DNA of 64,000 nucleotides from Blasia pusilla (taxonomy: Eukaryota; Marchantiophyta; Marchantiopsida; Blasiales). The stretch spans positions 23,250,001 through 23,314,000 of the forward strand of contig CM114271.1 of the NCBI GenBank assembly GCA_050084515.1, in the 5' to 3' direction. Positions 49,054 to 61,495 of this stretch are shown one piece after another. Position 1 is the stretch's first letter. Every line of letters begins with the position of its first letter. A program made the translations under genes and the position numbers. Below the pieces are notes generated by a model. It ran no database searches. It saw only the letters and a program-made list of their open reading frames with translations, and was not told the origin of the DNA.

Positions 49054-51117
49054 ATGGTAGGTCATGCGGTCGCTAGGATGGCGGAGATGCCCGCTAGATC
49101 CGCGATAGAGCGTGCCATGGCTTCTCCTGGTGTTGTGTTGTTGGATAACCGAGGAGAGGTCTTCCAGTTGGTGAGTCCTGGAGGTAGAGCTTTTAGTCCG
49201 CAGCGCGTCTTGTTGGATTCACGAGCACAACCCTTGATGTTGGGGAAAGCGTCATTTAGAGGATTGGGCTTGACGAGAGCCGATGTGGAACGTTGTCCAT
49301 TCCGGATCCAGACATCCTTGGGTGGAGCGAGTACCACACAGTATATCACCCGACAAGAGGTCATGGTGAGGATTCTCCCGGGACATCCTACAGATGAGTC
49401 CGTGGTGCGCGCCAAGGCGATAGTGACTGATGTTGAGTCCTACGACGTCTTGGTTGGTGGAGCAGTGTTATATCCGATGGGGTTTTCCTGGATTCTTGGG
49501 AGGAGTCGGCCCTATAGACCAGGATGGCAGTCAGGTGATGGGCGCCTTAGCTCATTACCCGTTCGATTCACAGGTGCAGTGATCGAGCAACGGCCAGGAG
49601 AGATGGCGACCTTAGCAGCATTTAGCAATGCCATCACTTGGCCTAGTGATTTGATTGAGGGACATGTCCATGCAGAGGATAATCCCGTTCCTGACATTTC
49701 TATGGAGAGGAGTGTTATGGGAGCTGCATCATTCCGTGGAGGAGAGGTGCCGCTGTGGGGCTCGACTGAGGAGCTCCAACGATTGGCAGATGAGCACGTG
49801 CAGATCGCGTGGAGCGAGGCGTTTGCACCAGAGCGTGACGGGTCTGAGGAACCCGAGGTAGCAGGGAGTGCTACGATGACACCCTTGGATACCACACCCA
49901 TTGTGTGGTGTACCCCGGAGGAGGGTATTCGAGTGTTAGATCTCTTTGGAGGGATTAGCACCGGGTTAGCTGTTTTGCAGGCAAGAGTGCGAGTACAGCA
50001 ATACCTGTATGTGGAGAGTGATGATGTTGCGAGGCGCGTCTCACTACGACATGTGGCGCAATTACGCCTACGTTTTCCCGACTTATTGTCTGCGTCCGCA
50101 GTACAGGGGTACCAGAGTTCCCTACCGAGGGATATTTTGTTGTTGGGGGCGCAGGACTTAGAGCGGGTAGGGACCATTGATTTGGTCATTTTCGGTTGGC
50201 CATGTCAGGGCCAATCGAGTGTAGGACGAGGCAGCGGGTTGGCTGACACTCGGTCCAGGTTGTTTTGGGAGATGTTGAGGGTCTTACGGCAGTTGCAGGA
50301 GCACCAGTCTCGTTCTCTAGCCTACATTCTGGAGAATGTGCCGATCTTAGGAGACTCCATGTCACGGGTCGTGACAAGTGCTCATCAGGTGCGTGCCCGG
50401 ATCGGCCCAGCAGTGTTCTTGGATGCGGCGAGTGTAGGTTCTAGAGCCCATCGCCCGCGTCTATGGTGGACCAACTTGGTGCCCCATGCGGTGTTATGGA
50501 GGGCGTATGCGAGAGTGGAGCGCCCCTCCCCTTTGTTAGTGGATTCCATTCTCGATCCAGATCGTCGATCACAGGCAGTGAGGCACGATGATCGACCACC
50601 GCTGACTGTGGTCAATAGGGTAGGCAGGCCGCGGGCAGCCTTGTCCATGTTTGTGAGTTTTCCCGCTTCCTATGCATACAAGGAGACCGGTCCTGGCTTG
50701 GTTTGGGATGACGAGGTTCAGCGGTTGGTGGAGCCCAACGCCGACGAGAGAGAGCGAGCGATGGGATTTTCCACAGGAGTGACGGCAGTACCATCAGTGT
50801 CAGAGGCATCACGACGCCATGTCTTGGGTCGGGCGATGGACCTGAATTGCTTGACATGGATCCTCAGCTTGGGAGTGGCTGAGCAGCGTCGTATGAGATC
50901 GCGACATATCACAGCGGTTGCGTTGGTGAGCCCCATGCCTACCGAGATGGTGGAGGTGTGGGGGGCGAGGCGAGACCGAGGAGATCTACGCACTAGGGGA
51001 GATCGGGAGAGACACCCTTGGACTTCTTGGGATGTTTTGAAGGTACGCAAGGAGATGATAGCCACACCATCAAGCGTGGTTTCGGGCACTGCACGTGGAG
51101 GAGATCAGAGTTTGTAG
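49054..51117 (+). CDS. Copy B aspartic protease fused to DNA cytosine-5 methyltransferase
   Basis: Uninterrupted 687-codon frame; the upstream limit is a frame break, so the start is nominal. Residues about 47-175 are a retroviral-type aspartic protease (LLDSRAQPLMLGK; catalytic DSG mutated to DSR at 55-57; LYPMGF; RPGWQSGDGR). Residues about 290-612 are a C5-methyltransferase, which transfers a methyl group from S-adenosylmethionine to cytosine in DNA. It has motif I VLDLFGGISTG (294-304), motif II Glu321, motif IV GWPCQGQSS with catalytic Cys384 (codon 50,203-50,205), motif V DTRSRLFWE (398-406), motif VI ENV (427-429), motif VIII RAHRPRLWW (464-472), motif IX ADERERAMGF (563-572) and motif X HVLGRAMDLNCLTW (589-602). 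Motif I and the RLFWE segment resemble DNMT3-type enzymes (inference). The target-recognition region would be about 473-560. The frame ends at a CAG-to-TAG change. Confidence 0.88.
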   Translation: MVGHAVARMAEMPARSAIERAMASPGVVLLDNRGEVFQLVSPGGRAFSPQRVLLDSRAQPLMLGKASFRGLGLTRADVERCPFRIQTSLGGASTTQYITRQEVMVRILPGHPTDESVVRAKAIVTDVESYDVLVGGAVLYPMGFSWILGRSRPYRPGWQSGDGRLSSLPVRFTGAVIEQRPGEMATLAAFSNAITWPSDLIEGHVHAEDNPVPDISMERSVMGAASFRGGEVPLWGSTEELQRLADEHVQIAWSEAFAPERDGSEEPEVAGSATMTPLDTTPIVWCTPEEGIRVLDLFGGISTGLAVLQARVRVQQYLYVESDDVARRVSLRHVAQLRLRFPDLLSASAVQGYQSSLPRDILLLGAQDLERVGTIDLVIFGWPCQGQSSVGRGSGLADTRSRLFWEMLRVLRQLQEHQSRSLAYILENVPILGDSMSRVVTSAHQVRARIGPAVFLDAASVGSRAHRPRLWWTNLVPHAVLWRAYARVERPSPLLVDSILDPDRRSQAVRHDDRPPLTVVNRVGRPRAALSMFVSFPASYAYKETGPGLVWDDEVQRLVEPNADERERAMGFSTGVTAVPSVSEASRRHVLGRAMDLNCLTWILSLGVAEQRRMRSRHITAVALVSPMPTEMVEVWGARRDRGDLRTRGDRERHPWTSWDVLKVRKEMIATPSSVVSGTARGGDQSL

Positions 51118-51168
51118 TTGGCTGCAAGAGAGCGGCCGAGTGTTGTTGTTCGAGACGGGGTTGCACCA

Positions 51169-51177
51169 TAGCAACCA
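51169..51177 (+). promoter_or_regulatory. UAG-CAA-CCA stop-readthrough site between methyltransferase and RT (copy B)
   Basis: This TAG is in the same frame as both the methyltransferase frame and the RT start (ATG 51,214), and is followed by CAACCA. The same nine bases occupy this place in copies A (5,798-5,806) and D (16,460-16,452). CAR-YYA after UAG is the tobamovirus-type leaky stop context, so RT-RNase H-integrase may be made by readthrough at low frequency. Copy B's additional upstream TAG at 51,115 is not shared. Confidence 0.6.
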
Positions 51178-51213
51178 CCGATACCCGCGCCGGAGAGTCC
51201 TACCGTAGTCACG

Positions 51214-52204
51214 ATGGAGACTTGGGAGCCAAATATGGGCCCTAAGTTGACAGGAGGAGAGTGGCGCCGAATACATCAGTTCCTCAAGAGTTATAGGAGC
51301 TGCTTTGCGTTTAGCATGGAGGATTTGGGTACGCTGAAGGGACCGGGGATCCGCATTGAGTTGTCGAGTGATATGCCGATCTTCCGGCGACCCTACAGTG
51401 CTGATGATATGGAGAGGGCTCTGATTCAGAGTAGGAGCCATGACTTGGTCGGAGCAAGACTAGTGGAGATGTCGCATGGGGAGTATGCATCTGCCATTGT
51501 CATGCCCGCCAAGAAGGATGTGCATGGCAACTGGACGGATAGGCGGATGTGTTGGGATTACCCACCTATCAATCGGCAGACGAAGTCCGATAGGTATGCC
51601 ATGCCCACCCCTGAGGAGATCTTTGATGCGATTGGTCACGCAAAGGTCTTTAGTTCATTGGATTTGCGAGCCGGATACCATCAACTACCTATCATTGGAG
51701 GACAGGCAGAAGACGGCATTTTGGGGCATCGATCCTCACGGGAAGGATTGTTTGTACCAGTGGCGGTTCTTACCATTTGGATTAAAGAACGCCCCGGCTG
51801 AGTTTCAGAGGGTCATGGATAGGATCTTGGCTAGTCTGGATTTTGCTAGGTGTTATATTGATGACATCGTAGTCTTTAGCGCCACGGTTGAGGAGCATGA
51901 GCAACATCTAGAGGAGGTGTTTCGACGATTGCAATTACATGGGCTGAAGCTACATCTAGGCAAGTGCAAGTTCTTCTACGACCAGATTGAGTACTTGGGT
52001 CATTCGATATACCCAGGGGGCCTTGGTGTTCAACAGACGAAGGTAGAGGCTATCTCACGCATTCCACATCCTACAGATGTGAGCCGTGTTCGCGCATTCA
52101 TGGGATTGGCGAACTTCTATCGGCGATACGTCAAGGGATTGATTCGATTATGGCCACTGACCTTGGTGACCAAGGTGGATCACGAGTGGCACCTTTGGGG
52201 ATGA
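51214..52204 (+). pseudogene. Copy B reverse transcriptase, one frameshift
   Basis: Ty3-type RT copying element RNA to DNA. First frame (51,214 to about 51,692): KLTGGEWRRIHQFL, FRRPYSADDMERALI, SSLDLRAGYHQLPI (catalytic Asp). A 2-nt deletion near 51,692, visible against fragment D (ATCACATTGG there, ATCATTGG here), moves the frame. It continues in another frame with LPFGLKNAPAEFQRVMD, CYIDDIVVFS (catalytic YIDD), LGKCKFFYDQIEYLGHSIYP and RAFMGLANFYRRYVKG. It ends at a TGA caused by another 2-nt loss near 52,200. Both catalytic boxes are preserved in sequence. Confidence 0.85.
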
Positions 52205-52709
52205 GTAGGAGCGAGCATTTCATTGCTCAGGACAAGTTGGCGTCGCACCCATCTTGAGGAGACCGATCGGGCGTCCTTTCGATTGCACCGATTGGAGCAT
52301 GTTGGGGCTTGGAGCGGTGCTCACCCATCATGATGATGAGGGTAGAGAGTTCGTGGTGGCTTACGCTAGCCGCTCAAACAACGCTGCAGAGGCGAAGTAC
52401 AACTCGTTTGAGGGTGAGTGCTTGGCTGCGGTGTGGGCTGTCGCGCATTTCAGATGTTACTTATTCGGAAACCCCTTTACCATCATCACTGATCATCAAC
52501 CACTAAAGTGGTTGATGGAGTCCGACAAGCTTACAGGGAAGCTTGCGAGATGGGCTCTGTTGTTGCAGGAGTATGATTTTCAGGTGGTACATAGACCTGG
52601 GACGCTCAACCAGGATGCAGATGGGTTGAGTCATAACCCATGCCCGAGTCAGCGAGATGCAATTGGAGCTCGATGGCATGGAGAGAGTGATGAGGAGTCG
52701 GTGCCATGA
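52205..52709 (+). pseudogene. Copy B RNase H
   Basis: Ty3-type RNase H. The open frame 52,254-52,709 has DWSMLGLGAVLTHHDDEG, VAYASRSNNAAEAKY, GECLAAVWAVAHF (catalytic Glu), ITDHQPLKWLM (catalytic Asp kept, unlike copy A), VVHRPGTLNQDADGLSHNPC. It ends at TGA 52,707-52,709 before the integrase. The short join with RT (52,205-52,253) carries small deletions. Confidence 0.8.
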
Positions 52710-52733
52710 TGGCACGCGTCAGCCTATTTAGGC

Positions 52734-53784
52734 ATGTTGGCTATGGAGAGCCAGAGTGTGGAGACTTCGATGGCAAGGTCTAGTGGAGAGTCCTTGGATC
52801 CCGAGGCCAGTGAGGACACGACAAGTGGCCGAGATATTCATGATGATGGAGTAGTCTTAGAGTACCTTCGTACTGGCAGCCTTGCGAGCACCATGGATGC
52901 TAGAGAGCGGGATCGGATCCTACAGCGGGCCATACGGTTCCGTTGGGAGGGGACAAATGTTTTGAGAGTTTGGGAGGATGGCAGAGTACGCGTAGTGCCG
53001 CATCCTTCACAGAGAGCACGACTAGTGCAGCCTGCCCACGAGGAGTTGGGTCACTTTGGAGTGAAGCGGACGTATAGCTTGCTCTAGATTCAGTATTGGT
53101 GGCGAGGCATGCAGACTGACGTTCAGCAGTTTGTTGCCAGGTGCATGGTGTGATCGGGTCCGAGCATCGTTCAATGCTCCGACTCTACAGTTGCATCCAT
53201 TATAGATCATGGGCTTAGGGTATAGATGGAGTTTGGATTTTGCAGGACCTTTGCCCTTGACGGAGCGTCACAGTCGTTATGTGTTGGTGATGGTCGAGCA
53301 CTTCTCGAAGTGGATCGAGTTGGTTGCATTTCCTAACAAAGCGAGTGAGGGAGTAGCTTATGCCTTCCTTGACAGAGTGTTGAGTCATTATGGCGCACCG
53401 GATGAGGTGTTGACAAACCACGGTACCGAGTTTCGCGGTGAGTTCCAGGCCTTGTGTGATCAGGCGCTGATCAACCACCGTACGACTTCGCGAGATCATC
53501 CTGAGGCGGATGGATTAGCGGAGAGAGTTGTGTAGACAGTGAAGAGGGATTTACGCAAGTATGGCTTGCAGAGAGGTCACCTAGGAGATCACCGTACTTG
53601 CTACTTTATGGCCGAGAGCCAGATTTACCTGCGGCCATTCGTCGAGATGCTGGTGAGGTACTGAACCTTGATGACCCAGATGTATGGGTGCGAGCATGTT
53701 CTCAGAGGGCTGAGTTATTTCGGAGAGTGATGCCCATGGCGTTCGAGAACTTGGCGATTGCACAAGATCGGGATACGTTGAGGT
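52734..53784 (+). pseudogene. Copy B integrase (zinc finger and catalytic core), broken
   Basis: Ty3-type integrase. The linker 52,734-52,990 precedes the HHCC finger: AHEELGHFGVKR at about 53,035-53,070, then CMV with the last Cys lost to a 2-nt deletion near 53,150. The core frame 53,209-53,535 has YRWSLDFAGPLPL (first Asp), VEHFSKWIELVAFP, APDEVLTNHGTEFRGEF in which the expected second Asp is Asn, and HPEADGLAERVV (Glu). A TAG follows at 53,533. The post-core frame 53,598-53,784 starts MLLYGREPDLPAAIRRDAGE. Several defects make it inactive. Confidence 0.8.
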
Positions 53785-54201
53785 ATGCGACTATTCGAGG
53801 TGGTGGTTATCGACCAACTATCCGGAGGTTTCATCAGGAGATTATGTCTACTTGCGGACAGACGGCACCGCAGCGTTGGAATGATCTGCAGGCGCACTAT
53901 CCTGAGAGTGCGTGACATTTTGCCATCGGGTGTTCTCTTGCTGGAGGGACGCGATGGTATGGTATGGAAGGACCATGTGCGTAATTGTGCGCCATGTCAC
54001 CTTCCTAACATTGATGGTATAGTAGATCCGAGCTTAGCAGTAGTTCCTGCAGGCTTGCGTTGTATGTTGTGTGGTTCTGCCCGTGGTGCGGCCACGATGC
54101 TAGTCTATGATGGGTGTTTGAGAGGATGGCATATGGCATGTTTGACGCCACCTCTCACTAGGGTTCCTCAGGGACGATGGATGTGTCCCAGATGTACATA
54201 G
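53785..54201 (+). pseudogene. Copy B integrase C-terminal domain with PHD finger, one ligand lost
   Basis: In one frame: an SH3-like integrase C-terminal segment (RVRDILPSGVLLLEGRDGMV, residues 41-60) and a PHD finger at residues 93-137 (54,061-54,195). The pattern is C-X2-C-X11-[Y]-X2-C-X4-H-X2-C-X14-C-X2-C. The third ligand is Tyr (residue 108, MLVYDGC) where copy A has Cys (MLVCDGC), so zinc binding at one site is damaged. PHD fingers recognise histone H3 tail states; its place at the integrase C-terminus suggests target-site choice. A frame break separates it from the integrase core. Confidence 0.8.
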
Positions 54202-54382
54202 AGAAGGTAGTTCTACATTCCGACTTGTGTCTGTGACATGGATGACAAGGAGGCGACTAACGATGGGGCCACATGAGCACCCGGCCTTCTTGCTCTAGCG
54301 TCCGAGAGATGTATGTCATGGTAGGTAGGGATAGATGGCTATCTGGAGTTAGAGGGACCTAACCACCAACTAGGGGGGCGAT
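54202..54382 (+). other. Copy B 3' UTR and polypurine tract
   Basis: Non-coding tail shared with fragment G (GACTAACGATGGGGCCACATG; TGTATGTCATG-TA-GTAGGG). It ends with the polypurine tract AGGGGGGCGA at 54,373-54,382, the likely primer for plus-strand DNA. Confidence 0.65.
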
Positions 54383-55164
54383 TGGAGATATTTTGGTACG
54401 TCTTGTCTCGTTGTTTGGATGCCATGAGTTAGCATGGGATCATGCGTGTTTGTGTGTGTGTTAGGTGACAGCGATGTATATTGTGTAACGATGTGTATGC
54501 GCACGACAGTTGTCACGTCTTTTAGGATAGATCGGTGGGATCTAATAGAACGCCTTCATGAGTAGTGGAGGACACGCCCAGTATGTCAAGGGTGACGTGC
54601 TGAGGCCCTTGGAAACCTGAGATAGCAGGTTTCCCCTTCGTTTCGGCTCATTTGGAGCCATATTGAGGAACTTACTATTTTAGGTAAGTACCATTTTGCA
54701 TATATGATCGACTTACTATTTTTGGTAAGTGGCCCTTGACCTCCTACATCAGGTCAAGAGCCAAGAAGGTGACTTGGGAGAATAGGTTACCATGGAGAGA
54801 GCTTGGGAGAGGGGAGGGGTATACCTCAAGGAGAGAGAGATTGAGAGCTCATTCTCTCTTTGTTGAACCTCTTGGCATGAGGCGGTGGCATGAGGCGGCG
54901 GAGCTATGGTACCTTTCCTTGTGAGTGTAACCCAAGCCTCTCATTAGGAGAGTGGGTTTGGTTTGACATGAGAGAGAGTGCACACCTTTGAGAGCTATGG
55001 TGTGAGATGGTGTAGAGAGAGATTGGATCTTACTTTATTGGAGATATTTTGGTACTGCTTGTCTCGTTGTTTGGATGCCATGAGTTAGCATGGGATCATG
55101 CGTGTTTGTGTGTGTGTTCGGTGACAACGATGTATGTTGTGTAGCGATGTGTATGCGCACGACA
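54383..55164 (+). repeat. Copy B 3' terminal complex (U1-U2-U1')
   Basis: U1 is 54,383-54,508 (TTGGAGATATTTTGG...GCGCACGACA), U2 is 54,510-55,037 (TGTCACGTC...CTTACTTTA) and U1' is 55,038-55,164 (repeat of U1). U2 matches the 5' repeat at 45,864-46,406; U1 has no counterpart there. U2 here has a short internal duplication of GGCATGAGGCGG near 54,874-54,900. Confidence 0.75.
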
Positions 55165-55599
55165 TCTTAAGCCACTTCTTTTGATACCATATAGGCTACT
55201 TCTACTTTTAAATTGCTTTCTATAGTTCCTAAAATGACTTTCAATCATAAATTTATCTTGAATTATCTTATTCTCTCCATCTTAATCTATTTTGGATGGA
55301 TTCCACTACTTTTATTGTAGTCGTTATCCTAAAATTCCCACAAAATTATAATTCATGTCTTCTCTTGTTTTGAATAACATATCTACTTTTAGTTCCATGG
55401 ATATGGAGTTGGATAATCCATCTACTCACTTATTTGGTTTTACATGTCTTCCTTCAATCGTAACCTTTTCCCATGGTTCTCCTCCTTATCTTCCATCTTT
55501 TCTATCCTTATCCCCTTTATTCCTCCTTCCCCAACCTACTTACCCCCTCATAGTTGTATATCATCATCTCAAGCACCTTCCATCTCTTCTCCTCATAAT

Positions 55600-55600
<1 letters not shown>
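55165..55600. other. AT-rich spacer
   Basis: No repeat end or gene recognised; pyrimidine-rich near 55,480-55,560. Confidence 0.4.
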
Positions 55601-58500
<2,900 letters not shown>

Positions 58501-59067
58501 TGGCTTGTTGTTATTTTATTTTCTCATTTCATCACATGTTTCTTGACTTCTTCCCTTCTTGGGATTTTATTACATTTCTTTATCCTCTTTTGAGGTTTGT
58601 TTCTTCCTAAAGTGGATAATGGAACTTTCTTTGGTATTAGTATTCTATACCCATACATACATTATTCCAAGATTATTTAGTCCCTATCTATGGGAGATTT
58701 GGAATGAATTACCAATATCAATCTTATATGAAAATTTCCGTGGGTCCTAGGCCAACCATTCGACCTTGCTTCAGGCCTTTTCACCATGTAGTTCCCTTTT
58801 TCCAAGTTTTTTGGCGTATGGTTTCCTATTTTGGATTCGGTTCCGAAGTAGCTACCACCCAAGGATTGTCCTTGGGTGTTTTGCACCATAAGTTTTATGA
58901 CACATAAGGAGTAAAGATCGGTCCTTGGTCTTTACATTCTTAAATAATTTTATCCATTTATCTTCAATTTGAAGATGAATGAATAAAATTATCCGTTCCA
59001 TGAAGATTATTCTATCCCTATCTATGCAATATTTGGAATGAATAACGAAGATCAATCTTACATCTAT
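58501..59067. other. AT-rich intergenic sequence
   Basis: No gene recognised; ORFs 58,559-59,139 are short and overlap on both strands. Confidence 0.4.
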
Positions 59068-59256
59068 ATTATTAAGGGAGAGTGCCCTTATAGCGGGTGC
59101 CATCCCTCCTTGGTGACACCTATCCTTTACAACCTGCAATTAATTGACATGTGTCACTCTTTCTCTATAAACCGAAGCATGTAAGCGTCTTTGAAACACC
59201 CGAGCTTTTTTCTTCTTGGGCTAATCTTTCACCCGTGTTGGGCACAAGCACCAACT
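59068..59256 (+). mobile_element. Possible small non-autonomous Helitron
   Basis: Starts TCTATATTATTAAGGGAGAG-TGCCC (typical plant Helitron 5' end) and about 190 bp later has ACCCGTGTTGGGCACAAGC followed by ACTAGT, which resembles a 3' subterminal hairpin plus CTAG end. The hairpin is imperfect. Confidence 0.4.
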
Positions 59257-60768
59257 AGTAAATACTATGTAAATCCACGGATAATAACAAGATCAATATC
59301 AATCGAATACTTGTGAGGCTCTTTGTTTTCATGCACTTTTCTTGGTAGGTTTCTTGAAGTGGACAGCGCACATGCGTGTAGGAACTAGATATGAAGGTTG
59401 GGTAGGTGGAGACACTAAGCATCTTATGTTTTTCTCAACACCAATCTTGATCTTAATTTTCCATCTATGCCTTGAATAACATCACAATACATGAGGTATT
59501 CCACTACATACCCATATGTCAAGCTGGATTTTGGTCACAATCTTGTCTCTTAAGGCTCATTACCGATTTCCTCTAAGATGCCTAAGTCACTCAAAAACAT
59601 CTAGCAAAAAAAGAGTTATTAGCTGCTTGATTACAAGTCCTCAAATCTCCATCTTCTCCACAAGTGACCTCCCAAGAATCTTCAAAAGAGTGGGAGTGGA
59701 AAGGGCAATCTCAAAATTATTTCTTGATGTCAAGAATGCCACTCCTTTAGCCACTCCAAAAATTTTACCCGTCCGGTCGTAGTAAAAAATTATCCAACTC
59801 CCTACATTTTTTTTCATGTGAACCTTGCCTTCCATAAACCTCGAGCTAGGATTTCGTGTCCTATGTCGTCATATGTTGTCTTGAGGTCCAATAATGTAGA
59901 CTCTCGTTCTCTAATTCTTCCTTAGATGGCCTCAAATGTAGAGAATAGATGATCCACACACCATCTTGAGTGTAGAAACCCAGCCTTATCTTCACTTTAG
60001 CATGGATTTATGGTTACATCAACAAATCAAGAAAACTAGCCCATTCAAGCTATGAGAGTATTACTCGAATATAATTAGTATGGTTCCATGATTTTTTTCG
60101 TGACTTGGGCAATTATGAGGAAATTAATAACGTGCTACAAGAGATAATATTGTGACCACATGATTCCAAATAAAAAAATTTCAAAAGTGTGTAATCAAAT
60201 GTTTAAGATGCCTATCTCATCACAAATCAAATCATGATAAGATGGGTATCTTAGACATTTTAACACAGATGTCAAAGTGGGAAGTCCTTAATACTCATCA
60301 AACACTTCCACGAAGGTGTATGATACAAAATTTTGAATCACTTTTGTATAACTAAGTTTCTAGAGGAATAAAATTGAATCACCTAGGATTTCATTCACTT
60401 TAAATAGTATGCAAAAGAGCTTCTTCTACATGATTTAAGAGGAATGATTATTATAATTGACCATAAAGATTATTCCCATAGAGATACCTCATGAGATTGT
60501 GGAGAGTAGGATTGAGGCCTTCATACCTCACTAACCATCTCACTTAGTGGGGGTAATAATTTCTTCCATAACAATCTCAAAAATAATTTCTACCATCCTA
60601 AGATGTCAATCTCAGCTCGTTCAATTTTTTAGCACAAAAGGATGCACCAAAATCGATGTTGTGGATGTGGAGGATTCCCCCAATATTTTTAGAATTTTTG
60701 GATCTTAATACAAAAATAAAAAATTTCATTGTACATCACATTCAACCTTAGTTTACATCATAAAGCAC
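59257..60768. other. AT-rich intergenic sequence
   Basis: Nothing recognised; ORF 59,516-59,782 is not protein-like. Confidence 0.4.
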
Positions 60769-61300
60769 TAGTAAGAATGCTCGTGCGATGCACTGGCAAA
60801 AAATTTTACAATGATAAAATTAAGATTTTATTTTAATATAGTAAAATTTGTCAAATTTCTTAGTTAGATCAAAAAGAAAATTTCAAAACTCTAAGTTTTA
60901 TGTAATTAATGTAATACTTGAGGATATACAACATTTTTAGTATAAACATCATCTTTGTTTGGTGGATTTGAACTATCAATCATCATATGAATTGAATTGC
61001 TAGAACCTATTCTAGATAAGACAACATATAATTGCCCTCTAAAAAATACAGGATTTTGGCAAGTACATGCCAACTCTCTCTAATTTTTGACCTTCTGACT
61101 TATTAATCGTCATTGCAAAGGCTGGATAAATAGGAAATTGAAATCTTCGTAAATCAAAAGGTAACCCTGAATCAAATGCAATCAACGAAATGCGTGGAAT
61201 AAAGAGTCAAGCTCCAATATTTTTCCCAGTCATAATTACAATTCTTTGCTATAATTCAAAATAGGCATGAATGGTGGATAGCTTACGGAGACTCATCTCC
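60769..61300 (-). mobile_element. Helitron 3' part: helicase end and 3' terminus
   Basis: Minus-strand helicase remnants: TGKNIGA, FIPRISLIAFDSGLPFDLRR, PAFAMTINKSEGQKLERVGM, YLPKSCIF, then one frame over RGQLYVVLSRIGSSNSI. These are the last helicase motifs (V and VI) of Helitron RepHel, a rolling-circle transposase. The element's 3' end follows: an imperfect palindrome GCCAGTGCATCGCACGAGC (60,797-60,779) and CTAG at 60,772-60,769 with T next to it, the expected CTRR-type terminus. The 5' part is missing or unrecognisable above 61,300. Confidence 0.75.
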
Positions 61301-61495
61301 TAATTTACAAAGAAGTGTCGTATGTATCTTTTCGCAAAGAATCACTTCATCTACTTGTAAGAGTAGTTGGAGTTTCCATGGATTCATTCACAACTAGCAT
61401 ACAAATTAACTAAAAGTTTCCACTACAAATGACTTGGTTTATGTATATTACAATCATTACATGACAACCGAGCATCTAAGTTTTGCACTTGGTGC

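Larger units (their letters stand above)
45864..54508 (+). mobile_element. Ty3/gypsy-type retrotransposon copy B, with intact methyltransferase frame
   Basis: This is the best copy of the family, 8.6 kb. It starts TGTCACGTC and ends GCGCACGACA. Order: U2 and leader (to 47,567), gag, protease-methyltransferase, UAG-CAACCA junction, RT, RNase H, integrase, PHD finger, 3' UTR, polypurine tract and U1. A second U2-U1' unit follows directly to 55,164. By eye the two U2 copies (45,864-46,406 and 54,510-55,037) differ at about 16 of some 510 aligned bases plus two indels, so the insertion is not recent. Gag and pol contain many stops and small deletions. The PR-methyltransferase frame contains none. 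Element boundaries are inferred from comparison of copies; no clean target duplication was found. Confidence 0.85.

Noticed and set aside
49512-50189. 225-codon minus-strand ORF in copy B
   Set aside because: It is opposite the methyltransferase frame and has no family motif; it reflects codon composition.
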